Position numbers and translations under genes: made by a program. From JABFRJ01 sp031374735 (GTDB taxonomy: Bacteria; Pseudomonadota; Alphaproteobacteria; Rhizobiales; Hyphomicrobiaceae), in the NCBI GenBank assembly GCA_031374735.1, contig JANMGQ010000268.1, positions 1-15,138 on the forward strand: DNA of 15,138 nucleotides, read 5' to 3'. Position 1 is the stretch's first letter. Each line of letters starts with the position of its first letter. This document shows, piece by piece, positions 1 to 4,928 of the stretch. A model generated the notes under the pieces. That model was not told the DNA's origin. It did no database searches and worked only from the letters and a program-made list of their open reading frames with translations.

Positions 1-7
1 ACGCCCA

Positions 8-190
8 ATGATTGGCCCCGTCACGATCGACGTGAAGCTATCCGGCCAAGAGCAATTCGTACGCGCCGTTATGGTGGCCGACATGCTTGCAGAATTGGGT
101 GTCTTTACCGGACCGAGAAAAGTTAACGCCATCAACCACGACGGTGAAAGCGTGATCGCAACGTTATACTATTGCGTTAGCATATCCTAA
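8..190 (+). CDS. Small hypothetical protein, possibly 5'-partial
   Basis: I do not recognise this 60-residue protein. It reads as an ordinary small soluble protein with mixed hydrophobic and charged residues and no membrane segment or signal peptide. The ATG at position 8 has no room for a visible ribosome binding site, and the frame stays open to the window edge, so the true start may lie upstream. It has the same strand and spacing as the small genes that follow and probably belongs to the same accessory element. Function unknown. Confidence 0.4.
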   Translation: MIGPVTIDVKLSGQEQFVRAVMVADMLAELGVFTGPRKVNAINHDGESVIATLYYCVSIS

Positions 191-231
191 AACGCGACAT
201 TCTTGCAACACACTAGTAAAAGTGAAAACCC

Positions 232-384
232 ATGACGAATACCGTTTCAATTGGTTTGGACTCGTCTGCTGCCAAGCTGTGCGTCAAGAGTATCGCGCCA
301 ACCCGAACTATTGGAAGCGGTAAGCCATCCTTGAAACTGACGAAAGTAAAGCAGCGAAAGCTTTCGTCAGTTGCTCGAACGTAG
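232..384 (+). CDS. Small basic hypothetical protein (50 aa)
   Basis: An ATG at 232 opens a 50-residue frame ending at TAG 382-384. The product is rich in Lys, Ser and Thr and strongly basic in its second half, with no membrane segment. There is no strong Shine-Dalgarno sequence, only an A/G-rich AAAAGTGAAAA stretch just upstream. The 3' end overlaps a strong inverted repeat (337-370), so the frame could instead be chance coding over a regulatory structure. Not recognised; low to moderate support. Confidence 0.35.
   Translation: MTNTVSIGLDSSAAKLCVKSIAPTRTIGSGKPSLKLTKVKQRKLSSVART
337..370. repeat. Inverted repeat with alternative pairing (CGAAAG/CTTTCG)
   Basis: CTGACGAAAG at 337-346 pairs perfectly with CTTTCGTCAG at 361-370. 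A second CGAAAG at 355-360 forms a 12-bp perfect palindrome with the adjacent CTTTCG at 361-366. The right arm can therefore pair with either left copy, giving two mutually exclusive structures. It ends about 47 bases upstream of the next gene (418) and could be an operator or an RNA switch-like leader; no T-run follows, so a simple terminator is less likely. Confidence 0.5.
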
Positions 385-417
385 AATTTGGGGCGGGATA
401 ATCAAGCCTATTAGAAC

Positions 418-957
418 ATGAGGGGCAATCATGCACCTAGGTTTTATTCTGCCGTGTCAGTCGAAGTTGTGAAACGCAAGCGTGGTCGCCAGCCAACTCA
501 TGGCATGTCGAATACATGGATCTATAATCGGTGGCTGTCCATGCATGGCCGATGCCGCCACCCCAGCCACACAAGCTTTAAGCACTACGGCGCGCGCGGC
601 ATTTCCGTATGTTTGCGTTGGTCAGGCAAAGGCGGCTTTGAGCGTTGGTTGGCAGATGTTGGAATGCCGCCGTCGCGGAAGCACGTCATGGATCGTCCCA
701 ACAACGACGGCCATTACGATCCGGGCAACTTCGCGTGGGTCACGATCTTGGCAAGCGCAAGAAATCGTGGGGTGAACGTCAACCTAACAATCAGCGGCTC
801 GACCATGTGCGCAATGGATGCGAGCCGACTGCCTGGGGCCAATCCATATGGCGCGATCTGCAAGCGTGCACGGTACATGCCGGACCACGAAGCCGTGTTT
901 GGAGCTATCGTGCATTCACCGCGAAAGCGTCGGTCGATCAATCGCAAGGCGGCATAG
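418..957 (+). CDS. HNH-related phage-type DNA-binding protein with a C-terminal repeat module
   Basis: A 179-residue protein. Residues about 33-110 follow a pattern typical of small phage proteins related to HNH/homing-endonuclease accessory proteins: W-x-S-M-x-x-RC, then a YGARGI-x-V-C-x-RW stretch (57-68), then MDR-x-NNDGHYDP-x-NFAWVT (91-109). The N-terminus is basic (KRKRGR, 19-24). Residues about 123-163 form a separate module that recurs twice in the next gene (961). By family knowledge this suggests sequence-specific DNA binding, possibly nicking, inside a mobile element. The start is uncertain: the ATG at 418 has no good ribosome binding site and a GTG at 469 is an alternative. The next gene begins 3 bases after its stop. 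Exact nuclease activity is inference. Confidence 0.6.
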   Translation: MRGNHAPRFYSAVSVEVVKRKRGRQPTHGMSNTWIYNRWLSMHGRCRHPSHTSFKHYGARGISVCLRWSGKGGFERWLADVGMPPSRKHVMDRPNNDGHYDPGNFAWVTILASARNRGVNVNLTISGSTMCAMDASRLPGANPYGAICKRARYMPDHEAVFGAIVHSPRKRRSINRKAA

Positions 958-960
958 GCC

Positions 961-1353
961 ATGGCAAACAACACAAAACACACACTCACTGTAGACGGCA
1001 GGCAAATGTCGATCCGAGAGGCGTCAGAGCTTTCAGGTGCGGCTTCCTACTTCGCCATTTGGAAACGCCTCAAGGCCGGTCGCACCGATGCCGATGCCGT
1101 ATTCGGTCCGATCATTTATAGGGCCAACGCCAAGCGTGTTTTGATCGACGGCAAGAGCATCAGCGTTGCCGAAGCCGCAAAGCTTCCGGGCGCGCAGACC
1201 TACGGCATTATCAACTATCGGCTCAAGTGCGGGTGGCCCGCGCATGATGCCGTGTTCAAGCCCAAGGCCAAGCCTGCGGAACGCAAGCAGGTCGTGTGGC
1301 TGACCGAATTCGATGAAATTCCTCTCATCCCTGGGTGTGTCAATGTCGAATGA
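961..1353 (+). CDS. Tandem two-repeat protein, putative DNA-binding modules
   Basis: A 130-residue protein built almost entirely of two copies of a ~42-residue module (residues 9-49 and 60-100). The shared pattern is hydrophobic-x-[DS]G-x3-[SC]-x3-[ED]A-x-[EKR]L-[SP]GA-x2-Y-x-I-x3-R-x8-AVF. A third copy is the C-terminus of the upstream protein. The layout (beta strand ending in a DG turn, then two or three helices with a Gly-Trp-rich turn) resembles modular DNA-binding repeats of phage HNH endonucleases (NUMOD/IENR type). No catalytic residues are visible, so it is probably a binding-only partner of the upstream gene. Its 3' end overlaps the next start (1343) by 11 bases, indicating co-translation. 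Confidence 0.6.
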   Translation: MANNTKHTLTVDGRQMSIREASELSGAASYFAIWKRLKAGRTDADAVFGPIIYRANAKRVLIDGKSISVAEAAKLPGAQTYGIINYRLKCGWPAHDAVFKPKAKPAERKQVVWLTEFDEIPLIPGCVNVE

Positions 1354-1600
1354 TGAGCCAACCAACTTGGACGCGTGGGTGCTGGTTGATCGCCAAAAAG
1401 AGATCGATGCTGCCGTGAAGGAACGTGCACGTCGAGAGCTTGCGCGGTTCCACAAAGAAGGCCCGCCAGTCGACTTGATCAAGCCAAGCGACGTAGAGGA
1501 TCATCCCGCAGTTCGCCCGGTTCCCATCGACCCAAAGCGCGGCCCGGCGCCGATGCAAGACGCGTTCAACTGCCCCGAACGCTGGCGGTTGCCGAAATGA
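1343..1600 (+). CDS. Small hydrophilic hypothetical protein
   Basis: A protein of 85 residues from the ATG at 1343; an in-frame ATG at 1313 would add ten residues but overlap the preceding gene by 41 bases instead of 11. It has a charged helical segment (about residues 16-38) followed by a proline-rich tail (PVDLIKPSDVEDHP, VRPVPIDPKRGPAP). No known motif is recognised. The stop overlaps the next small gene as ATGA (1597-1600), so it sits in a translationally coupled string. Function unknown. Confidence 0.5.
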   Translation: MSNDEPTNLDAWVLVDRQKEIDAAVKERARRELARFHKEGPPVDLIKPSDVEDHPAVRPVPIDPKRGPAPMQDAFNCPERWRLPK

Positions 1601-1743
1601 GTAACGACACGCTGGCGTTAATCGCCAAGGAGTTTCGGGCCTTCGCTGCGACGCTCGATAAGTTGGCGCGCGAGATTGAGGCCATCAACGCCGCAAGCAA
1701 ATCATTCGAACGCCGACTGCTGGCATTGGAGCAACGCAAGTGA
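1597..1743 (+). CDS. Small coiled-coil-like protein (48 aa)
   Basis: The ATG at 1597 overlaps the previous stop (ATGA), a sign of coupled translation. The 48-residue product is one long amphipathic helix with leucine or alanine at heptad-like spacing (LALIAKEFRAFAATLDKLAREIEAI is the core region, residues 6-30) and a charged C-terminus. Small helical proteins like this are common in phage early regions, often as oligomerising accessory factors. It contains no cysteine and no membrane segment. Support comes from the overlap and the composition; no family is recognised. Confidence 0.45.
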   Translation: MSNDTLALIAKEFRAFAATLDKLAREIEAINAASKSFERRLLALEQRK

Positions 1744-1990
1744 GGTTGCCGATCATATCGGCCATGACGTTCGCGCCACGACTCTCAGCACGTTGCTGGA
1801 AGCCTATCGCGACTCCATGTCAGTCGAGCCGTTCGAGATTTTCGAAAGCTTCTACTGCGATAGCGCGACCGGCGATATCTTGAGGTTCGTTCCAGCGCGT
1901 GGCGTGCTGGATGTGTTCAAGCGGCAAGCCGTCGAGATCGAGCGCATGACGCGTGTTGCGCCACGGAGACTTGAACCGGTCAAAGCGTAA
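1676..1990 (+). CDS. Hypothetical protein, start uncertain
   Basis: The convincing part of this frame begins near residue 22 and runs through an acidic helical stretch with FEIFESFYCD and a basic C-terminus. The nominal ATG at 1676 would overlap the upstream small gene by 68 bases, which is unlikely. In-frame alternatives are TTG at 1793 and ATG at 1817, neither with a clear ribosome binding site. A frameshift joining it to the preceding frame is also possible. Not recognised. The span given is the maximal open frame. Confidence 0.35.
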   Translation: MRPSTPQANHSNADCWHWSNASEVADHIGHDVRATTLSTLLEAYRDSMSVEPFEIFESFYCDSATGDILRFVPARGVLDVFKRQAVEIERMTRVAPRRLEPVKA

Positions 1991-2017
1991 GCTGAATACG
2001 GATCTTCATTGCTCGTT

Positions 2018-2040
2018 TTATCGTGATCAGATAACGATAA
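2018..2040. promoter_or_regulatory. Inverted repeat TTATCGT...ACGATAA, putative operator
   Basis: TTATCGT (2018-2024) and ACGATAA (2034-2040) form a perfect 7-bp inverted repeat in an A/T-rich gap, about 23 bases upstream of the start at 2064. A related dyad, TTATC-T-GATAA, lies ahead of the next gene (2270-2280). Both fit a repressor or activator site serving neighbouring promoters. The binding protein is unknown. Confidence 0.35.
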
Positions 2041-2063
2041 CTGACCAGCAACGGAGGCCCGCC

Positions 2064-2222
2064 ATGAAAAGCTTCACTCTCACCCGCCACGACTTCATTG
2101 CCACCACCTATCACCTCGCGTGCATGACCACGATTGACGGGCATCCTGTTTGCCTTGGCGTCGTCATCTACAAATCGAAGCGCAAGGCATCGGCTGCCGG
2201 TAAGCGCTGGGCCAATTCGTGA
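2064..2222 (+). CDS. Small hypothetical protein (52 aa) with a strong RBS
   Basis: The ATG at 2064 is preceded by GGAGG (2053-2057) at 6-base spacing, the clearest ribosome binding site in the left part of the window. This start is preferred over an in-frame ATG at 1953 that would read through the upstream gene. The 52-residue product has a central hydrophobic stretch (MTTIDGHPVCLGVVIYKSKR, residues 21-40) that looks like a beta hairpin rather than a membrane span, and a basic C-terminus. It is followed by a GC-rich hairpin. No family recognised; probably a well-expressed small accessory protein. Confidence 0.6.
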   Translation: MKSFTLTRHDFIATTYHLACMTTIDGHPVCLGVVIYKSKRKASAAGKRWANS

Positions 2223-2232
2223 TGCATGCAAC

Positions 2233-2258
2233 GGGGCGGCTTCAATCGAGGCTGCCCC
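2233..2258 (+). terminator. GC-rich hairpin after the 2064 gene
   Basis: GGGGCGGC at 2233-2240 pairs with GCTGCCCC at 2251-2258 with one G-T wobble, and the stem can extend inward. It starts 10 bases after the stop at 2222. There is no T-run, so termination would be Rho-assisted or weak. Confidence 0.4.
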
Positions 2259-2269
2259 GACACTCATCA

Positions 2270-2280
2270 TTATCTGATAA
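2270..2280. promoter_or_regulatory. TTATC-T-GATAA palindrome, putative operator
   Basis: An 11-base odd palindrome lies 8 bases upstream of the ATG at 2289. It shares TTATC/GATAA half-sites with the inverted repeat at 2018-2040. Its position at the start codon fits repression of the downstream gene. Confidence 0.3.
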
Positions 2281-2288
2281 CGTGGCCT

Positions 2289-2546
2289 ATGACCAAGGAA
2301 CCAACATCGTCCGCCATGACCAACGCAGAACGGCAGGCAGCCTTCCGTGCTCGCAAGGCCGAAGCTGGCGATGGCGTGTTCTATTCGCTGGTGGCGCATC
2401 CGACTGTTGCCCAAGGCATGCGGCGCTTAGCTAGGCATTATGGCAAGTCGCAAGCTGAGGTGCTGCTGCGCATGGTTCACGATGCTGAGAACAAGGCATT
2501 GAAGGGCATGACGCCAGCCGCAGAGAAGGAATACTACGGGGATTGA
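2289..2546 (+). CDS. Small putative ribbon-helix-helix-like protein
   Basis: An 85-residue protein from the ATG at 2289. It contains TNAERQAAFRARKAEAG (residues about 11-27), a basic helical motif common at the N-terminus of small phage and plasmid proteins. A second part, MRRLARHYGKSQAEVLLRMV, resembles the two-helix part of a ribbon-helix-helix or MetJ/Arc-type regulator. The earlier in-frame ATG at 2226 would run through the hairpin at 2233-2258 and is less likely; the ATG at 2316 is an alternative. No clear ribosome binding site is visible. A DNA-binding role is inference from the sequence pattern. Confidence 0.5.
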   Translation: MTKEPTSSAMTNAERQAAFRARKAEAGDGVFYSLVAHPTVAQGMRRLARHYGKSQAEVLLRMVHDAENKALKGMTPAAEKEYYGD

Positions 2547-2625
2547 GTCGTCCGGGTATCAGTCCCAACGAATTCAACAGACTTCATCTGACAATCAGCA
2601 TGCAGTCTTAACGAAATCTGGCAAT

Positions 2626-3588
2626 GTGTTTGCTAGAAAAGCGACGACGCGAACCACTGCAAATGGCCGCGTCGCTCTTGAGACTTCCAACGTGTCCCGA
2701 AGGAAATCCCCAATATTGTCAAGCACCACGGCGCACCCAGGTGCGTCAATAGCCATCGCCTATTCGGCAGCCGCACTTCTAGCCGTAGCATCTGCAGCAA
2801 CCAACGTCCTTTCAGCCATTGCCAAGCATGATGCCATCGGCCCGCAACTGATTGCAGCCTCGATTGCCATGGCAGTTGCGGGCCTCGTCGTGGTCGCATT
2901 GCCTGTTGCAATCCAATCGCTTCGATCACGCAACTATGCCGGAGCATTAATCGCGTCGGCCGCCTTCGTGCTGGGCGCGTCGTTCTCAGTCAGTGCCGCG
3001 CTGGGCACCCTTGGAGCCCCAAGATTGCAAGCCGCAATGACGGTGAGTCATTTTGACTCAGGCCGGTCAAAGCTCGAAGCCGAGCGCGACCGCGCGACGT
3101 CAGAGCTTAGCCAGCTTCCGCCTTCACGCACGTCGAATGTGATCGCCCCCGAGATTGCTGGCATCCTCGCATTGCCGGGCATCAACGGCTGTACTTCGAT
3201 TGACGGCCCGCTGACACGCAAGCATTGCCCGACACTGATGGAGCTACATGCCGAGCGCGCACGCGCCCAGCGCCGCACTACGTTGGCCGAGACCATCGCC
3301 CGCATTGATGCCGAAGCGGCCAAGCTGGGCAAGCCTATGCTCGCGAACGCTGACGCGTCTGCACTCGTTGCCATTGCCGCAGTCTTCGGCATCGTGATCG
3401 ATGTTGGTGCCGTCAACGTGGCGCTGATGATCCTGGCAGTCGTCATCCTCGAATGTGGAAGCGGCCTGTCGCTGGCGATTGCTCAAAGCATGCGCATTGC
3501 TGCCCCGGTAGCCCTGCCGCAGGCTGTTCCCGCATTGCCAGCCCCAAATTATGCCAGCAATCGAGGAAGCCGCTGTAGCAGCCTCTGA
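2626..3588 (+). CDS. Polytopic membrane protein with a cysteine-containing soluble loop
   Basis: A 320-residue protein beginning with GTG at 2626. Hydrophobic segments lie at about residues 42-64, 74-96, 104-127, and a long stretch at about 246-287 probably crossing twice. Between the third and fourth is a ~115-residue hydrophilic region with helical charged parts (147-164, 205-235) and two cysteines (C189, C201) that could form a disulfide if it faces the periplasm. The C-terminus is a Pro/Ala-rich linker. An alternative TTG start at 2716 has AGGAAA at 9-base spacing and removes the basic N-terminal 30 residues. The last 38 bases overlap the next gene in another frame. The family resembles membrane proteins of rhizobial phages or islands, but I cannot name a function. 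Confidence 0.55.
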   Translation: MFARKATTRTTANGRVALETSNVSRRKSPILSSTTAHPGASIAIAYSAAALLAVASAATNVLSAIAKHDAIGPQLIAASIAMAVAGLVVVALPVAIQSLRSRNYAGALIASAAFVLGASFSVSAALGTLGAPRLQAAMTVSHFDSGRSKLEAERDRATSELSQLPPSRTSNVIAPEIAGILALPGINGCTSIDGPLTRKHCPTLMELHAERARAQRRTTLAETIARIDAEAAKLGKPMLANADASALVAIAAVFGIVIDVGAVNVALMILAVVILECGSGLSLAIAQSMRIAAPVALPQAVPALPAPNYASNRGSRCSSL

Positions 3589-3787
3589 CGTGACACGCGC
3601 AACAGCCGACAAGATCATGGCTGCTGCGAAGCGATCAGGGGGAAAGCTGACAGCCACAAGCAAGCGGGAAGTCGCGCGCTTGATCGAGGCGACTCCGCCA
3701 ACGGCGGCACGCGCACTTGCGTTCATCGCAGCGGCTGGCTTGGCAACCGTTACCATTGGGACGGATCACGTCACGGTGCTGCTGTGA
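3551..3787 (+). CDS. Small winged-helix-like protein, or frameshifted C-terminus of the membrane protein
   Basis: A 78-residue frame whose residues about 16-78 look like a winged helix: a helix (TRATADKIMAAAKRSGGKLT), a second helix (TSKREVARLIEA), TPPTAARALAFIAAAGLATV as recognition helix and turn, then a terminal beta pair. The ATG at 3551 lies 38 bases before the end of the membrane protein, in the +1 frame. It may be a separate coupled gene, or the DNA-binding tail of the membrane protein separated by a frameshift in the Pro/Ala linker near CCCCAAATT (3542-3550). The downstream start overlaps its stop as GTGA (3784-3787). Winged-helix fold is inference. Confidence 0.5.
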   Translation: MPAIEEAAVAASDVTRATADKIMAAAKRSGGKLTATSKREVARLIEATPPTAARALAFIAAAGLATVTIGTDHVTVLL

Positions 3788-4008
3788 TCGACATCATTCG
3801 CGATGCCGTACAAGCCTCCGATGCCATCCGTTCGGAAATCATGGCTGCTATCGAATTATTGGAGACGCCACGCCGCAATGGGCTTGGCATTTACGAGCCT
3901 CGCAACGTTGAGATGGCCTTGCGTTCCGCACGCGAGGCCATTGACCGGGCGCTTGTCACAGCACGCAACGCCACGTGGCCGACTGAGGCGGATTACGACG
4001 CGCCATGA
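3784..4008 (+). CDS. Small helical hypothetical protein (74 aa)
   Basis: It begins with GTG at 3784, overlapping the upstream stop as GTGA, and its stop overlaps the next start as ATGA (4005-4008). The product is mostly helical with two amphipathic segments (residues 1-28 and 39-62) and no membrane span or cysteine. The double overlap strongly suggests translation as part of a chain. Family and function not recognised. Confidence 0.55.
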   Translation: MIDIIRDAVQASDAIRSEIMAAIELLETPRRNGLGIYEPRNVEMALRSAREAIDRALVTARNATWPTEADYDAP

Positions 4009-4091
4009 CCATCTCCAAATCCGTCGCCCTGCACATGCTCGCCATCATGACCGGCGCAACGCTCGCCATCCTGCTTCGGCTGATCATCTGA
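4005..4091 (+). CDS. 28-residue single-membrane-span peptide
   Basis: The ATG at 4005 overlaps the preceding TGA (ATGA), so a ribosome finishing the upstream gene can restart here. The frame encodes 28 residues: a short polar start (MTISKS) then an almost uninterrupted hydrophobic stretch ending in LLRLII. This is the length of one membrane helix. Such peptides act as membrane-protein regulators, toxins or holin-like factors in other systems, but nothing here fixes the role. A hairpin follows at 4115-4142. Confidence 0.45.
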   Translation: MTISKSVALHMLAIMTGATLAILLRLII

Positions 4092-4114
4092 CGACGTGAC
4101 AACATGGAGACTGT

Positions 4115-4142
4115 ATAGGGCCATCATGATTGGTGGCCCTAT
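4115..4142 (+). terminator. Hairpin, possible terminator of the 2626-4091 gene string
   Basis: ATAGGGCCA (4115-4123) and TGGCCCTAT (4134-4142) form a perfect 9-bp stem with a 10-base loop, 24 bases after the last coupled gene. The downstream sequence is A/T-rich but has no clean T-run. Confidence 0.5.
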
Positions 4143-4170
4143 CTATTCCAATTAAATCAGCAGCTTGTAA

Positions 4171-4179
4171 TGCTATGCT
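4171..4179 (+). promoter_or_regulatory. Possible extended -10 promoter for the 4205 gene
   Basis: TGCTATGCT fits the extended -10 form TG-n-TATnnT in a locally A/T-rich stretch (4141-4190), downstream of a hairpin and just before a gene with a good ribosome binding site. No convincing -35 is visible. Confidence 0.3.
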
Positions 4180-4204
4180 AAATCAACATCAAAGGATCGC
4201 CGTC

Positions 4205-4459
4205 ATGACCAAAACCGAACGCCTCGCAATGGACATCCGCACGGCAATCAGGTGCACCCCAGCGCGCGCAATCGAAGCGGCATGCGCCATCATGGCGGCG
4301 ACGCGCGGGAAGCTCACGACACAGGTTGCGCGCCTCGCTAAGGCCATTGCTGGGCTGAAGGGCTTTCGCGTCGCTATGGTCGGCGGGAAGGCCAAGATCT
4401 ATTGGCGTGACAGCGTGTCGGAAGTCGTGATGCTCTCGTTTGGTGGTCGGTTCGCGTGA
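4205..4459 (+). CDS. Small basic hypothetical protein (84 aa)
   Basis: The ATG at 4205 follows AAAGGA (4191-4196) at 8-base spacing; this start is preferred to an upstream in-frame ATG at 4130, which lies within the hairpin. The 84-residue product has a helical N-terminal two-thirds (MTKTERLAMDIRTAIRC, then AIEAACAIMAATRG) and a short C-terminal beta-like part (FRVAMVGGKAKIYW). It is basic, possibly nucleic-acid binding. It is bracketed by its own promoter-like element and a strong terminator (4489-4513), suggesting an independent single-gene unit. Confidence 0.55.
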   Translation: MTKTERLAMDIRTAIRCTPARAIEAACAIMAATRGKLTTQVARLAKAIAGLKGFRVAMVGGKAKIYWRDSVSEVVMLSFGGRFA

Positions 4460-4488
4460 CATCGACTGACAGCACCGCGCCGATGATC

Positions 4489-4522
4489 AGCCCGCGATAG
4501 CCCGTCGCGGGCTTTGTCGTGT
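4489..4522 (+). terminator. Terminator hairpin with GGCTTTGTCGTGT tail
   Basis: AGCCCGCGA (4489-4497) and TCGCGGGCT (4505-4513) form a perfect 9-bp GC-rich stem with a 7-base loop, followed by TTGTCGTGT. It closes the 4205 gene and insulates the toxin-antitoxin promoter. The 13-base tail GGCTTTGTCGTGT (4510-4522) is repeated exactly at 6166-6178, after the antitoxin gene. Confidence 0.7.
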
Positions 4523-4552
4523 GTGGAGCCGCCTTCATTCTTCACCATGTCA

Positions 4553-4582
4553 TTGACAAACCTCCCAAGGCGGGAGTATTGC
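4553..4582 (+). promoter_or_regulatory. higBA promoter with an embedded operator-like palindrome
   Basis: TTGACA (4553-4558) is a consensus -35, and TATTGC (4577-4582) is a plausible -10 at 18-base spacing. Between them is CTCCC-aaggc-GGGAG (4562-4576), an inverted repeat lying exactly in the spacer. A HigA-type antitoxin commonly binds such a site and blocks RNA polymerase, so this is the likely autoregulatory operator. It lies 26 bases upstream of the toxin ATG at 4608. Confidence 0.55.
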
Positions 4583-4607
4583 ATGCTACAAGGTTGGGGG
4601 CGGGTTG

Positions 4608-4928
4608 ATGTGGGTATTCAAGAAGAAGACGATTGTGGACTATTGCAAGAACAACAAGCGCGCCGACGCGGTGTCAGCAACGAAGCAATTCATGGCTTGG
4701 CACGCGGAAGCAAAGGCTGCGAAATGGACCAAATTCGCCGACATCAAAGCGAAGTTTAACACGGCGGATGCGGTCGGCGAAGGGCGCGTGGTCTTCAATA
4801 TCGCGGGCAACAAATATCGCTTGGTCGTCAGTGTAAAGTATGAACCGAAGGGCAGGATCTGGATACGCTTCATCGGAACGCACGCAGAGTACGACAAGAT
4901 CGACGCGGAGACAGTGAACCATGTTTAA
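4608..4928 (+). CDS. higB: HigB-family mRNA interferase toxin
   Basis: A 106-residue RelE-superfamily toxin of the HigB type. In this family the protein cleaves mRNA, usually on the ribosome, and is neutralised by the HigA antitoxin. Recognisable motifs are AWHAEAKAAKW (residues about 29-39), the DIKAKF-x-TAD helix, RVVFNI-x-GNKYRLVV in the central sheet, and the C-terminal IRFIGTHAEYDKID signature. Length is normal for the family. The ATG at 4608 is chosen over the TTG at 4605; a G-rich stretch (4596-4600) may act as ribosome binding site. It overlaps the antitoxin gene by 8 bases, with the toxin first, as is typical of higBA. Expression is probably repressed by antitoxin binding to the palindrome at 4562-4576. 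Confidence 0.9.
   Translation: MWVFKKKTIVDYCKNNKRADAVSATKQFMAWHAEAKAAKWTKFADIKAKFNTADAVGEGRVVFNIAGNKYRLVVSVKYEPKGRIWIRFIGTHAEYDKIDAETVNHV

Noticed and set aside
1740..1886. GTG at 1740 overlapping the preceding stop (GTGA) as a coupled 48-residue gene
   Set aside because: The predicted peptide is Arg/Ser/Ala-rich and looks like an out-of-frame reading of the more protein-like frame that ends at 1990.
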